64,000 nucleotides of DNA from Gymnogyps californianus (taxonomy: Eukaryota > Chordata > Aves > Accipitriformes > Cathartidae): the NCBI RefSeq assembly GCF_018139145.2, contig NC_059477.1, positions 43,337,502-43,401,501 on the forward strand. The letters are read 5' to 3'. Made by a program: the position numbers and the translations under genes. This document shows positions 37,160 to 49,500 of the stretch, in pieces. Below the pieces are notes generated by a model that had not been told where the DNA came from, did not search any database, and saw only the letters and a program-made list of their open reading frames with translations. The first letter of the stretch is position 1; every line of letters starts with the position of its first letter.

Positions 37160-37445
37160 CAGAAGTGGGTGACGAGCTCGCAGGGAGGGGAAGGCCGGCT
37201 GGAGGCAGGGGATGCGGGGGGAACCCCGCGCCCGCATCCCGCCGCATCCCGCAGCATCCCACCGCATCCCGCATCCCTGCGGCGGGGCCGGGGCCGGGTC
37301 CCTGCGGTGCCTCTTTCCCTTCCACCCGTGGGCCCTGCGGCTGTGCCGGGGCCGAGCACCTTCCGCGGGCCGGTGGCTAGATGGAGCTGCAGCACCAGGA
37401 ATGCGGCGGGCGGGTGCTGCGGGGCACAGCCCCCCCTCCCTCCTT
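37160..37445. promoter_or_regulatory. CpG-island-like patch
   Basis: About 280 bp with a high density of CpG (roughly one per 10 bp by eye) and high GC, sharply set off from AT-rich flanks. It contains a 10-bp tandem repeat (37231-37276) and ends in a TCCC pyrimidine tract (37430-37464). In birds such patches mark promoters or recombination-associated GC conversion. No transcript evidence is visible. Overlapping open frames on both strands (up to 169 codons) are probably compositional. Confidence 0.45.
37231..37276. repeat. 10-bp GCATCCC minisatellite in a CpG-rich patch
   Basis: Four in-phase copies of a CCGCATCCCG-type decamer followed by a partial fifth. Each unit carries one or two CpGs. 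Confidence 0.8.
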
Positions 37446-38134
37446 CCCTCCCTCCCTCCCTCCCAAAGCTGTCCTTCAGGATTGTTTTTATGAAAATAAA
37501 TGGAGGCAATGAAGAAATATCATTATAGGGCAAAAGCACTGGATGCTATGAAAAGTTAAATAACACTTTTGCTTCGATGCCTGTGCACCGCTTGACAAGA
37601 GACAGCCCCTGTCCTGCGCCCTGCACAGTCAAATCCCACCAGGCTCAAACCCAGGCCCCTCTGGACCTCCGCGCTCCCGCAGCGGGAAGGAGGGCACAAA
37701 GCTGGGGACAAGACTCTGGGGACCGGGAGCCGCTGGGCGCACGGTTGGCCATAAGCCCGCAAACACGGCCACTGAAGTACCCTGCGAAGTGGTTAAACCA
37801 GACACAAAAATGCGGTGAGAAAAAAGCAGCCAGCACCTGACGAAAGCCCAGCACAAGCTGGCCCATGAAGTTTCCTGCTGACCCCAGATACCGCTGGGGG
37901 AAGAGATCTGGCCAGGAAGGCTAGGATGGAGAGGCCATGGAGGTAACTCCATATGTGAAGGGTCTGGTGGACGAGCCAGGAGAGCAGGAAGCAAAGGAAC
38001 GCCGGGAAGCATGCTCAAGGTGACAAGGAGATGGCTACGCAGACCGGCAAGCACCCTGGGATAAAGGCAGCGCTACGTGGGAGACGCTGCCCGCTCCGGC
38101 ACCCATTCCCGCAGCCATGCTCACCAGCGCACAC
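37446..38134. other. noncoding unique DNA
   Basis: Begins with the end of a (TCCC)n tract and is otherwise unique. Short overlapping open frames on both strands are not recognisable. Confidence 0.55.
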
Positions 38135-38490
38135 CCTAACTCTGAAGGATATTGTGCATGTGAACCCAGTGCTAGTAATTACTCAGCTCGCAAACGAAGT
38201 AATTAAAGATCGGGCTCTCGGAGCAGTGTGCATGCGCAATTCCCCGGAGCTGCAGGCTGCAGCCTGTGACAATAGCGCGGTGCCACCTTACTAACCTGTG
38301 ACACCAGACAGGCGGATCGATCGGTTGATCTCCAATACAAATAGTGTGCGAGGGGGAGAAAAACTAAGGCTCTAAAATATGCAGATATCAGTAAATTAAT
38401 AATGACACACGGCTGCGGCAGGATGAGAACTGACAAAGAAGAAATGCAAGTGCCGCGCACATTGATCATAAATATTAATTTATTAATAAA
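38135..38490. promoter_or_regulatory. motif-dense block (possible conserved enhancer)
   Basis: A 350-bp stretch mixing CpG-containing and AT-rich sites: GTAATTACTCAG near 38174, AAGTAATTAAAGATC near 38198, a SOX-like ACAATAG near 38269, GATCGATCGGTTGATC near 38315-38330, AGTAAATTAATAATGACA near 38390 and ATAAATATTAATTTATTAATAAAAT at the right end. It has no repeats and no credible open frame. Among the blocks noted here this one looks most like a tetrapod conserved enhancer, but that remains inference. Confidence 0.3.
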
Positions 38491-41400
38491 ATGGTTTTAG
38501 ATCAAACATATTACATATTACCATGTCTATCCACTTCTAGTTTTCTGCCAAGTTGCTAGCGGGTGTTCAGCTCAACTCAGCCACAGTTTTGATCAGGTAT
38601 GGTACGGACTCTGTAACCTCTGAGCGGATATATCCACCGTATACAATGGGTTTTTTTTAGGCCTGGTGCCTACAGTCCTAGCGCTGTATTTAATGTGTCT
38701 TTGCTTTCTTCATCTATTCAAGTTCATCTACTTGAACGTCAAGATTAATCAAAATTATTTTTCTTGCAAATGATTAAATATTTTCTAGGAAATCGCATCC
38801 TGGATCCACCCTGCTGGCAGTCAGCTCGAAGGACGACAACTGGTTCGTGCTAAACACGGCGGATGCATAAACATTGCTTGTCTGGGGTTCATGAGGGGAC
38901 AGACTCGCACCTACCTGGCTACACATTTGTGATCCACAGGCTGCTGAATTGCATTTGGCAAGAGGAAAGACCTGTTAGCCTTTGTCAACCTTCTCCGGGT
39001 TAGTTAATAGTAGGAATAAAAAAATCGCAGGGAAGTAAAGGTTCTGGTTTGCGAAACAGCTGCAGAATTGAACCAAGTCCAAACCTGTAGGAAAGATTGA
39101 TGTTCACATAAACAATTACAGCTGTAGCTTAAGTGTTCCGTGATAAGCAATGGTACATATCAGCCTTTCACTTGCTGTTTCTGTAATAAAGTTGTTATAG
39201 CTACATTAATTAATCTAAGGGCACTTCTAAGCATCGTTTTATTCATCCACCTCTCTGAGGAAGCAGTACCTCTGGAGTTCTTAATAAAATAATAAATAAT
39301 AGCAATATAAACTCTCGGCTGTTTCCAGCTCCTCCAAGACAGCTAAAAGAAGTCGCCGTAGCCCCCACAAACACCGCTCCGGCTGCGTCCTCGCCCTGAC
39401 CTCGGGATGGATTAATAGAGCCTATGATTTATTCCTTCCAAGAATATTCTTTTAAATAACACTGCCACGCACTCAGCTGGTGCCGCTCTGCAGAAGAGCA
39501 TGCCGGAGAAGGTTTTGATGCATTCGCATCACTTCTGTGAAGATGATTTGCACAATATTCACTGGAAGAGCTCATCAGCAACGCGTGGACACATGCGAGT
39601 GGCAGGAATTTGGACGGAGCTCGTGAACTGTTAGTATTTACAGGACTAATCAGGATTTTTAAATTTTTTTTTTTTTTTTTTAATGGAACATTTTTCCAAC
39701 AGAAAAATGCCATCTGGATGAAATCAGAACGTCTTGTAGGGACCTGCTGGTTTTTGTTGCCTCTTTCTGACAAAACCCAGGCAGCTTTCCCAGGAAAACC
39801 CCCCGAGCTGCCCTGCTCTGCTCCCCGCATCACCCGGCGCACCCGTGGCCGCAGCCACGTCGCCCAGGTCCCACGCGTGGGGCCATGCTGCAGCCCGAAA
39901 CGCCCGGCCCCGCAGCGCTGGGCAGCACCGGGCCTTGTGAGAGGGCCCCGGCACCAAAAAAAGCAAATAACTTCCTTTGTTTGTTCCGTGTGGAAAATTG
40001 TTTGGACGCAAAAGCCTTCCTGAGGTGAACGACGTATTTCAGCCTTGCCGGAATGATTGCTTCAGACGCTACGGATTTAGGCAAAAACAAAGCAAAAAAC
40101 CCCCACACCACAAAAAAAACCCCAAAGCCTGATGCTATGTATTCAAATTTTTGAGACATATCAATATCATAACTTCTTTCAAAAAATAAAATTTAAAAAG
40201 ATGAATGAAAGCTCGGGTTTTCAACCAAGTGCAGGTACTGGAAGCTCAGCCCAGCCACAGCTCGGTTCCCAAAGTCTGACCCAGAGTAAGGAGGTGGTTG
40301 TGCTGCCCGTGGTACCAAGAGAGCCTCATTCCTGGCCGTGGCTACATCTGCGTTAGATGAGAGGGTATGCGACATCACCGTGGTTTAACAGCCTTAGTTA
40401 TAAGTTATTAAAAAAACATGAAAAAAAATGACAATGGGAAAAGTCACCCCGTTGTGGATGTGCACCGCTTGCCCCTGCTCCTCCCTGCCCTCCTGCGCTT
40501 CCTTGCACCCGTGGAAGATTTTTTCTTTCATTTCCACGGCAAATGCAAGGCAGGATTTGCAGGGCTCACTTTTGATGGAGCAACGACTCTCGGGTCTGCA
40601 TCGTGCGCGAGCATCCCCGGCAGCGGCTCGGTGGCAGAGGTGCCCGGAGAGGTGCAATCCTGCTCCCCAGCGCCTGCAACGCCCCGAACGGGAACACGCC
40701 GGCCGGTGCTGCGGGCAGAGGTAGGAGCTGTGCGATCCCCCGGCAGCGGCAGGTTAGTGCCGGGGAACGGCTGTGCTCGGCCGGGGTGGACACCAAAACC
40801 ACTCATCGATGGCAGCACCTCCATCCACTACACCAACTGTGGGCGAAGCCCAGGGTTCAAAAATGTAACCAATGGCTGCATGCTTTTGCCCAAATTATCC
40901 AGAATTTGGGATGAGGATACTGTCATGCTTTAACAAAGATAATTATTTTTATCCTCCTGAATAATACACGCGATGCACTGATGTCTCCGGTGCTGTCCCT
41001 GGCACCTCTGGGTGCCCGAGGTCCCTGGCTGCCCTTCTGCACCCAAGCTCATTTCGGACACCCTCCTCTTGATGCTGCTCCGGGAGGAGCTGACCCCTGA
41101 AGGGACATGAAGGGGTGGGCGTTAAGGGTCCTCCTCGCTGGAGGGACCAGGAGCTTCTCCATCTCCCAAGGGAGGTCATTCAGGAGTTGCTTTTCAGGTC
41201 TGTGACGCCTGGATGTTTTATCATAAAGTTGCTGCTACTGAGTGGGAGCAAAGGAAAAAAAAAAAAAAAAAGAGGGGGGACTCAGAAAACTTAAGCAATT
41301 TTTTTAAATAATTAAAAATATAAACAAAAGAAAGTTGCACACTGCTATGCAGCTCCTAGGCTCCTCGGCAGTTAGGACTGCCGGCCTTCTTTTCCTTATT

Positions 41401-41692
41401 CCTGATGGTAATTCCTCCCTTCCAGTCCCAAATAAATCTTCTGACAAGCATCAGTCGTGCTCACATGCAAGTACCGCACACACAGGGAGAAGTAAGAGCA
41501 TCCACACAAATTACACTTAAACCATTGTTTTGCCTTCTTTTGAGACTCCTAATTAGAGAGAATTGCTTAACGCACCTACTGACCCATAAAGGCAGAAAAT
41601 GTCAATACGAACTGTTAATACATGCTTCTTCACAGTGGGAACCTCATCCCAAAAAACAGTTCTTTGTAAAGTTTTTGGTGGGTTTGTTTTTA
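38491..41692. other. noncoding unique DNA with GC-rich patches
   Basis: A 20-base T tract lies near 39663-39682 and an A tract near 41255-41270. GC-rich patches lie at about 39780-39950 and 40570-40800. Frames of up to 171 codons at 40418-40933 overlap others on both strands and are not recognisable. Confidence 0.55.
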
Positions 41693-42015
41693 TTCCCCCC
41701 CCCCCCCCAGCTCAGAGAAGCACAGCCTGGGCCAATCCGGGCACGGAGGCTGCTCTGTTTTTTGGGGGGAGCACTTGGGGGAACCCCGGCGGAGAGCGGG
41801 GCAGAGCCCCCCACGCAGAACGGGGCGCAGGCAGGCGAATGCTCTCCGTGGGGGGACGGGCCGGGAGAGCCGCTGCGGGATGGGACGAGAGGGGATGGGA
41901 CGGGAGGGGATGGCGGAGCCTGGGCTGGGTGTCCGGGGGGCTCCCGGCCGGGCGAGGGTCCCCGCCGGGGTCCCCGGGGTCCAGCAGCGCTAGATGGCAT
42001 TGTTAGACCGGCACG
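41693..42015. promoter_or_regulatory. CpG-island-like, G-quadruplex-prone patch
   Basis: Starts with a 14-base C run (41695-41708). Then comes about 290 bp of CpG-rich sequence (roughly 29 CpGs by eye). Within it, 41877-41913 is a 15-bp GGATGGGACGGGAGG-type tandem giving six consecutive G-runs of three or four, a strong intramolecular G-quadruplex pattern on the plus strand. A 209-codon plus frame (41405-42034) spans it, but minus and other plus frames are open too, so it is not called. Confidence 0.45.
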
Positions 42016-42399
42016 CCGCCCAGACCCAAATTAGTAGACAATTATCCCTCTTCCACTCCTCCTTTTATGTGATGAAACCGGTTACTTATAGCCTGCAGGA
42101 TAAATTCTATAGGGTGCCTGACTCAGTCAGGGCTGTTTCTTCACAGGCTCTCTCTTCCCAGCTTTCACCTCAATCTGTCATACAGATTTGACACTGCATC
42201 GTTCCAACAGTGCTCAGAAATGACATGTATATAATGTGGAATATTGTGCACATTTACAGCCAGGATTTTTTCCCCTTAAAACATTGCTTGCTATATTCTG
42301 GCAGTCGTTGTTCTGGAAATAAAATAAAATTAAGGGGGGAAAAAAAAAAAAAAGCAGAGGGTTCTTTTCTTTCCGTGTATCAGTGACCATCTTAAAGGA
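42016..42399. other. noncoding unique DNA
   Basis: No gene recognised. An A-run follows a short G-run near 42334-42355. Confidence 0.6.
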
Positions 42400-42620
42400 A
42401 AACTTTTATTTAGATGCTAATGCTATGCAGGACAAAGTGCATTTGATTTTTACTGGAGGTTGTTAGTGCTTACAATTGTCCGGCAGTTCTACGCTAATTA
42501 AAGAGAAGACGATGCAGTGCAACAGCACGCACTGCGTGCACTCGGAGCGGAGTATTTTTATGATTCCGTTCCATTAATGCTCCATATTATAAATCAAATT
42601 AACTGACATTTCTATTTAAA
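42400..42620. promoter_or_regulatory. motif-dense block (possible conserved enhancer)
   Basis: Contains a POU-like GATGCTAATGCTATGC (42414-42429), a SOX-like ACAATTG near 42472, homeodomain GCTAATTAAAGAG near 42493 and CCATTAATGCTCC near 42571, within sequence free of repeats. A regulatory role is inferred from motif content and from its place between two CpG-island-like patches. Confidence 0.25.
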
Positions 42621-45600
42621 AAAAAAAAAATAAAAATGAGTCCTTTTAAAAGAGCAACAAGACCAGTTCAGTAAGTCTGAGAACCCTTTTCCTCGAGTGG
42701 ATTAGACACATAACGGCAGCTTTGTTTTCCAGTGCTGCCTCTATAATCATCCTTTTCCTGCCCTATAATAACAATCAGGGACTAAGTTCAATTATTTCAT
42801 TCAAGAAAACAAAACAAAAGTCACAATTAAATTTGAATGACTTCACAATTCAGTTTCAATTGTGGGTGAGCATCGCTCTAATTCGACGTCTGGTTAAAAA
42901 AGCAGAATTTCAGCAATATCAACAGTAATGCCTCCTTCCACGATACGTACATATGGCAAACACACAAATATGTGTATACACACGCCTGTGATGTACAGAA
43001 ACACGCACAGGTGGCAGAGATACCGACAATAACTGCAAATCCCGCTGAACCACATTTCTCGTGCTCGCAGGATTTTTGAAAGCAAGTTGCTTTGGCACCC
43101 ACGGAGCCGCGCAGCCACAGTGCCCAGCTCCCGGCTTTCCTCAGGCTGCTGATTTATTGAGGTTGCCTTTTTTTTTTTTTTTTCCTTTTTCCCCCTTTCC
43201 CCCCTCCCTCCCTTAATATCTTTTGTGTTGCAGTTTGTGATTTGTGACGTTAACCCCCGCAATCCCGCAGCCAGTGCTGCCGGAGCCCTTCCCTCGTCTC
43301 CGAGCAGATGCTTTGCATCGATACTTTCGGCTGTCAAAACAGGAGCGTGACTGGGGGCCGGGGGTGCTGCAGGGAGCGGGAGGGGGGGGCAACTGAGGAG
43401 TTAAGCCTTTGGAATAAACTTTAAAATGATGAAGCGTGTGCTGGAGAGAGAGCTGTTTCTTGGTAAGGCTCCTCCCGTGAAGGCAAACACGGGCTACGCA
43501 CGTGAACTCGGCTCCCTTTGCCAGCGCCCAAGCGCCTGCCACGGGGAACGGATCCAGCCCAGCTTCAGGTGGGATTACCGGAGCTGTGTCAGGGCCTGGA
43601 AAGGAAAAAAACCCCCTTAAAGCTAAGATTTATTGTCACTGTTAGAAAGCAAAAGAAAGAAAAAGGAGACTGTCACTTTTCTAATAATTGCAGTTTCTAG
43701 AAGAAATAAAGGTCCTTATTCTGGTGGATTTTTAGCACAGGGTTTGTGCCAGCCCAAACACAACTCGGAAGATCCCTGCAGAGCTCAGCAAGGTTAAGAA
43801 GCTTTCAAATGGAAATGCATTATTAAATCCCTTCTTTTAATCTTTATTTTTAATACTCAGTGCAAGATTCACGGAAAGCCACATGGTTTTCAATTGTCAG
43901 GCTTCCTCCGTGCGGTTTGTAAGCAAAAATAGAAACAAGGTGGTTGCCTGATACCAGCGACAGGCACATCGCCGCTGGATTTATCTGTGAATAATAAAAA
44001 TGCCTTTGCTCACCGTAACTCACTGCTATCTATACCTGATTTTATTTTTATTTACATAAAAACTTGTGATCCAGCAATGAACTTACATGGTTGTGATTTT
44101 TGCTTTTTGTTTTACAGTTATCTTGGATTTAAACCCCTGGTTATACCATAAGCCTTGGTCAGAACTTTTCCTTTTCTCTAACACCACTGTCATTCTCCCT
44201 GCAGAAAAAAATAGACCTACTGCTTGCCTTTACAATCATCCCGATCTTTTGCTCCCACACCCTACTCTTTAATTTCAGTCTTAAAAGCTCAAAGAAAAAG
44301 AAAAATTAAAAAAAAAAACAAACCACCCTTTGGGAGTGAGACGGCTCACGCTGGTGCTTTCGTGCCGACTGTTGTACGATCCCAGTCCCGAAGCACGGCG
44401 ATCGGAGGCTCTTGAAATCATAACAAACCCCAAACACTCTGCAAACAGCGGCAGGCTCCGAAGGCGTGCGGCAACGCTGTCTGACCCTGCCGAGTGCTTC
44501 CAGGCGGCGGCTCCGATAAACCCTTCCAGCGCCTCCGCCAAACTTTGGGCCTTATTTTTAAAGAAATTACACTTGCCGTGGCTATTATTAGCCAAGGCGC
44601 GTGCCTCGCGCTTTCCCGACTCGCCAGAGCTTTGCTGAAAGTCAGGGGGAGAAAAGGGAGCCGGGGGGAGCGGTTCCGCAGGGCTCGAAGCCCCGATGAT
44701 GAGGGGCCAGGTTAACAGCCCCCCAAAACAGCACCTTTAATTCTGGAAATCAAGGGTGGGGGGGGGAAGATCCTGCACGTTATTTATTTATGGCTTTTCA
44801 TGGCCATAGCACAAATTAATCAGCTCTGATACAGGACCTGCAGCTGGTTTCACTTGCAGTAGGCTGATGGTGCTTGCTCCGTTAAAGGCTGCAAAGCAAA
44901 GTTTTCATTGCTGTGTTCAAAGGTGCAGCATCATTTAGTGTCACTTTATTAATGGCAGTTCAGCTCAGGATAAACACAAGTTTTGTTCAGACACTCCGAA
45001 GATGTTTATTTTTACTTCAAGACTTGTCATGGGCTGCAGAGAAATAAAAACCACATATGGGCTTATCTGCTGTTGAACTGCGTAGGGAATTATTTTAACT
45101 GTAGAAGTACCGCTCTGGCATTCTGTTTGCTTTTCATCAGAAAGTTTGTTATGCTTAAAAATAATATTGTGGGTTCACCCTGCGCCTTAGAGGAAAGAAC
45201 CGAGGGAATAAGGGATCACGCACAGAAATCCTCACTTACGAAAACTAACATTTTAAGTTCTGCTGCTTGATAACTTCCCCGTGCAGCCCCAAATTGTCGT
45301 TTTAATGTAGAAAGCTTTAAACACTTGAAGATTCTCCCCACATCTGCCAGCCCCCAGCTGTGCTCGCTGTCAGCAAGAGTCCCGGAGCTGGGCTCCTCCG
45401 AAAATAAAGCCCGAGGCCGGCGGCGAGCTGGGGGCCGAGGCCGCACCCTCCGCAAAGCCGAGCCCGGGGAGCCTTCCCCAGCCAGTAATTCCTTGTTTCA
45501 GGAGCAGGGATTAGGGGCAGCTCCTAAGGCAAAAAAAAATAAAATATCTCATCTCAATCAGCTGGTTAATTGTTCACGCTGATGCCAGTTAGTAAGTACC

Positions 45601-46029
45601 ACTGCCCTGGCGTTCACATGCTCGAGCAGCGTTTTCCCGGGAAGCACGGTGCATGCCGGCCAGAGCACTGGCCACCCTTGGAGAGGGGATGGCTGCACCG
45701 ACGGAGCCATCGCAGCGTTTCTACCTACAACAATAAATAGCAGCTCGAATATTTGTGTATTTACAGCGGTTGTCAACAGGCAGCGTATCTTCCAGCACTA
45801 GGTACAGAGTTACGGGTGAATGTTGATTTTTTGATGGGGCTGCTGCACTCTAACAGTGACGATACGTGTGCGAGTAAACATGTATCACCCATCAAAGGCA
45901 TCTCTGGAGCGCCCACCAATCTCCATAGTAACTGAGAACCAATTACAGTAATTAAGATTCACATGGAGTTGTCCCTTATAATCAGAAGCTATTCTAATTT
46001 TTTAAGTTATTTATTTATTTATAGGTGCC
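42621..46029. other. noncoding unique DNA with GC-rich patches
   Basis: T-run near 43168-43184, G-run near 44758-44766 and CpG-richer patches near 43240-43400, 44330-44720 and 45375-45480. Open frames of up to 147 codons (42894-43337 minus) have no recognisable domain. Confidence 0.55.
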
Positions 46030-46520
46030 TCTGGTGCTCGCAGCCGAGCCCGGGCGCGCTTCCCACCGAGGCGCCGCGACCTTTCGCATTTAAAGGTCGC
46101 GGGGAAAGCCTGCGGCGAGGAGGGGAAGGAGTACCACCGCCAGCTCCAGGGCCCAAGGCTCCCCAAAAGTGCAGGGTCTGATGCAGGAGTACCCAGTTAA
46201 ACACCCCCCTCCGCCCCCCCCGGGGTGTTATTCGCAGGAGGGGCGAGGAGGAGCCCCCGATGCGGCCGGCGGGCGATGCTCGGCAGCGGAGGGGGATGCT
46301 CCGTGCTCTCCCTCCGGCACCGGCAGCTCGGGGCGAGATGCCGTCCCAGGCGCCTGTCACGGCAGGGAGCAGAGGCAGGGAGCTGGCCCCAGCTTTTAGA
46401 GCTGTCACTCGGCAGGAACCCACAGGCAGATTGGCAGGCAGGAGACTGGGGTGGCTAAGCAGCCTGCCAGGGGCCCCGCCGAGCCGGCAGAGCCCGGGCT
46501 GCTCGGCCGGAGACGGGGAG
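46030..46520. promoter_or_regulatory. CpG-island-like patch
   Basis: The longest CpG-dense stretch in the window, about 490 bp with roughly one CpG per 10 bp, flanked by AT-rich sequence on both sides. A 181-codon minus frame and several plus frames are open through it, so coding is not supported. It is the best candidate in the window for a promoter or first noncoding exon, direction unknown. Confidence 0.45.
46074..46102. other. perfect 11-bp hairpin in the CpG-rich patch
   Basis: CCGCGACCTTT (46074-46084) and AAAGGTCGCGG (46092-46102) are exact reverse complements around CGCATTT. It could form a stem-loop in RNA or act as a divergent pair of AAGGTC-like half-sites. Function not known. Confidence 0.7.
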
Positions 46521-49500
46521 ATGGAACAAGGCAGTTGTGCAAAAATTCCCCGCTCTGAAGCCAATATCTTTTTTTTTTTTTTAAATACACGCTATCAACT
46601 GTGGCAGCAGCATTGTAGGGGCTGCGGCAGGGCAACACATGAGAGGCCGTGACAGCGTTCTCCCTTCCATTTGAAGCGTGCATATGGTGGGGGGAAACGC
46701 AAGGTTAGCGTGCGCCTTCCTTCCCAACTGCCTACATCTACCGTTATCATCAGGCATTGCAATGGCATCAGACACACAAAAATTACAAAATAAAAGATTA
46801 TGAAAAGACTGTATAATTATTATTAGATTTTTTTCTGTAATGTTTGTTAATGGTATCAGCACACTTAGGTTAGATAATTTGACCCCATTTTCTGTCGCCA
46901 GACACATATTAGATATGGAAATAAAGCAGAAAAAAATATAGTTACTGACTTTATTCTGCACGGTGAATATCTCAATAGAAAAAACAGACTAACAATCTTG
47001 TATATAAATAAAACATCATGCCATAAGTCAAAATGCTTTTTTTAAAAAAAAAATTAAAGTAAGCATAGCAGGTATCTACTCTGGAATCCCCCATTAAAGA
47101 TCCATTTCCCCGCCCCAAACGCCTCCTTCCACAGCTCCGCTCTCCGTGGTGAATGGCACAAGAGACACTCCTGTTGCGTAAAGTCAAGTGGGGTTACGCT
47201 GGGTTACATTGCATCACTAGGCACAAGACATAACCACATGTAAAATGACATAATGCAAATTTCAACAAGATGTGGGTTTCCTCCTACATACTGAAATGCT
47301 TTCCAGAACCTGCTCGCCGCTGGCTCTCCAGATGACGACTGAAGATCGGCGGTACCTTGGGGGAGCACCACGCGCAGTAAAGCCTCCACCTCTCAGGTGG
47401 ATCACTGGAAAGACGCTTTTGTTAAAATATTAGCCTCTCCCTTTCCTTTAGTTATACCATCCAACCTGTCTTTTCTTTATCCGATTCCAGACACCTAGCC
47501 CGGATGAGACCACGAGCCATGCAGGTATAGCTCAGCAGATCTATACGTCTGGAAACTTGCGTTGCAGGCAGAATACCCATTTTCAAAACTTACAGATGTG
47601 TTGGTACACAGGAGAATGATCCTAGACACTCAAAGAGCTGTATTTCTTAGAAAGCTAGTTCTTTACCCTTTAGGAAAAAAAAAAAAAAAGACTGAACTGT
47701 TTTTATCTAATTAATAGATTAACCACCTCCCTGCCAGGGGCTCAGCATAGCCACAGGCATCACCCCTGAATATGTCCACCTGCCTCAGGCTGCTCGGGCA
47801 ACATAACTCTCCATAAAACACAGCGAAAGCAACCCCAAGCTAACACGGAAAGGACTAGGTGAAGAGCCAGAGCAATTTTCCTCACTCACAGCCATGCTAA
47901 TCTACTCACATCCCAGCAGCGGAGCCGCTTTAGCCTCTTCTAAGCTAGCAGAGGCAAACTGCTGCCAGTAGTGATCATGCAAATGTGTAAATATTTATGA
48001 ACTCGCAAGTTTTGAATATACAACATTTATGACTGTCAGCCTTCATGGTTATAGATCTTTTTGGCTTACAGATTTGCTTCTGAGCATGAGAACTTCCTAA
48101 TTCCAAGCCTGGCAAGTCAGGACAGGTTTTCACGTCAGCCTCAACACAACACGGTCAACTCATTTTCAGAAAGGGGTGGAAGGGGCACGACGATAAACAC
48201 CGTAGGAGCCCACCGTCTGGACCGAACCCCACATCTCTCCTAGGCAGATTTCATGAGTTAAAGAGCGCTTTAAGCTCGTTTTTCTCATCAATACCAACAC
48301 CACACCAGCTGCACGGACAGAAGGTCAATGTCCAGCTAATGCACTTCAGTACTAACTGTGAGCAATGAATAATAATTTAAAGGCATTTACAGAATTTCCA
48401 AGCCACTGCATAAGCTTTGTTTCTGTTAAATTTCAGTCTTTTGCCTAAGGAACAGTCCCGCAAAGTGAAAACCCATTGTCTCCCATTTGGTGTTGCCCAG
48501 CAAACTTCAGGTCAAAGTTTGCTCTGTCCACAGACAAGAGGATGGTTTATTTACTTATTTTAAATAAGCCACTCCTGCCAACTTATTCCAAATTTGTAAG
48601 CCTTATTTCAGAAGTACTGAAGGTAAAAGGAACAGCCATGGCTTGACTTCAGTATCCCAGCTGAAGAGCTGGAAGTGACCTGCAGCCTGGTGAAGCCTAC
48701 TGCAGGTTTATATTCGTCATTTCAAGTTCAACCACAATTCAAGGAAAGATTATAAAGATAAATAGGATTTTCACTTGGTTTTGTTATTTACCTTAGTAAA
48801 AATGTGGAATTTTTCACTACTTGGTTACCTTGACTCTCTCAATTTACTTTAGGCAGTAATAAACAAATATTGCAAAATATCATCCAACCTCTTGAGACGC
48901 CAAGCCTAGACCACCAAAGCAGGGCTCCAGGCAGACATCGATTCCCAGCAGTGTCCCTGTTCAGGGTACAACCTTATATATGCACTTGTTTTGTGCTTTT
49001 GAGACAAACTATCATAAACTTCATTCAAGTTAAAAAAGTTAAATGACCTGGTTACCTTCAGACAGTACATAATATCAGAGAGATGAAGAAAGCATGTTAC
49101 TTACAAGAAGTGAAATAATCATGCTTTGATTTGGCCTAGCATGCCAGATATTCCTCTTGCAAACTGTTACATATGTTTATCTTGGTTTTTTGCCAAGACT
49201 GGGAAATTGTTAAATATCTTTCATGTACCACTTGTCTACATTCAAGAGAAGAGTAATGGGGTGCTTGAGATTACTCCTATGCAGCTCTTTCATTGCTCAT
49301 CATCTGGGATTGGGTGTATGGGAAGAAAAACCACAAACCGCACCAAAATTACGGAGCCACCGAGGAGAAACAAACTTGTGGCTCTCTGAAGGCTTCAGTG
49401 GTAACACCTCTTAGTCCACTTTGACTCACACCCGAGTGGAAAGTCTCAAGACACAACCGCCACTGAAGCCCAATGTATTTCCAAAGTAAGATCAAGGTTC

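Noticed and set aside
40418..40933. 171-codon plus frame
   Set aside because: Overlaps minus frames of similar length in GC-rich sequence; nothing recognisable.
41405..42034. 209-codon plus frame, the longest in the window
   Set aside because: It runs from AT-rich DNA through a poly-C tract into a CpG-rich patch, with overlapping open frames on both strands and a low-complexity Gly/Arg/Pro product.
46019..46564. 181-codon minus frame in the 46 kb CpG patch
   Set aside because: All strands are open in this GC-rich stretch; no domain or splice context recognised.
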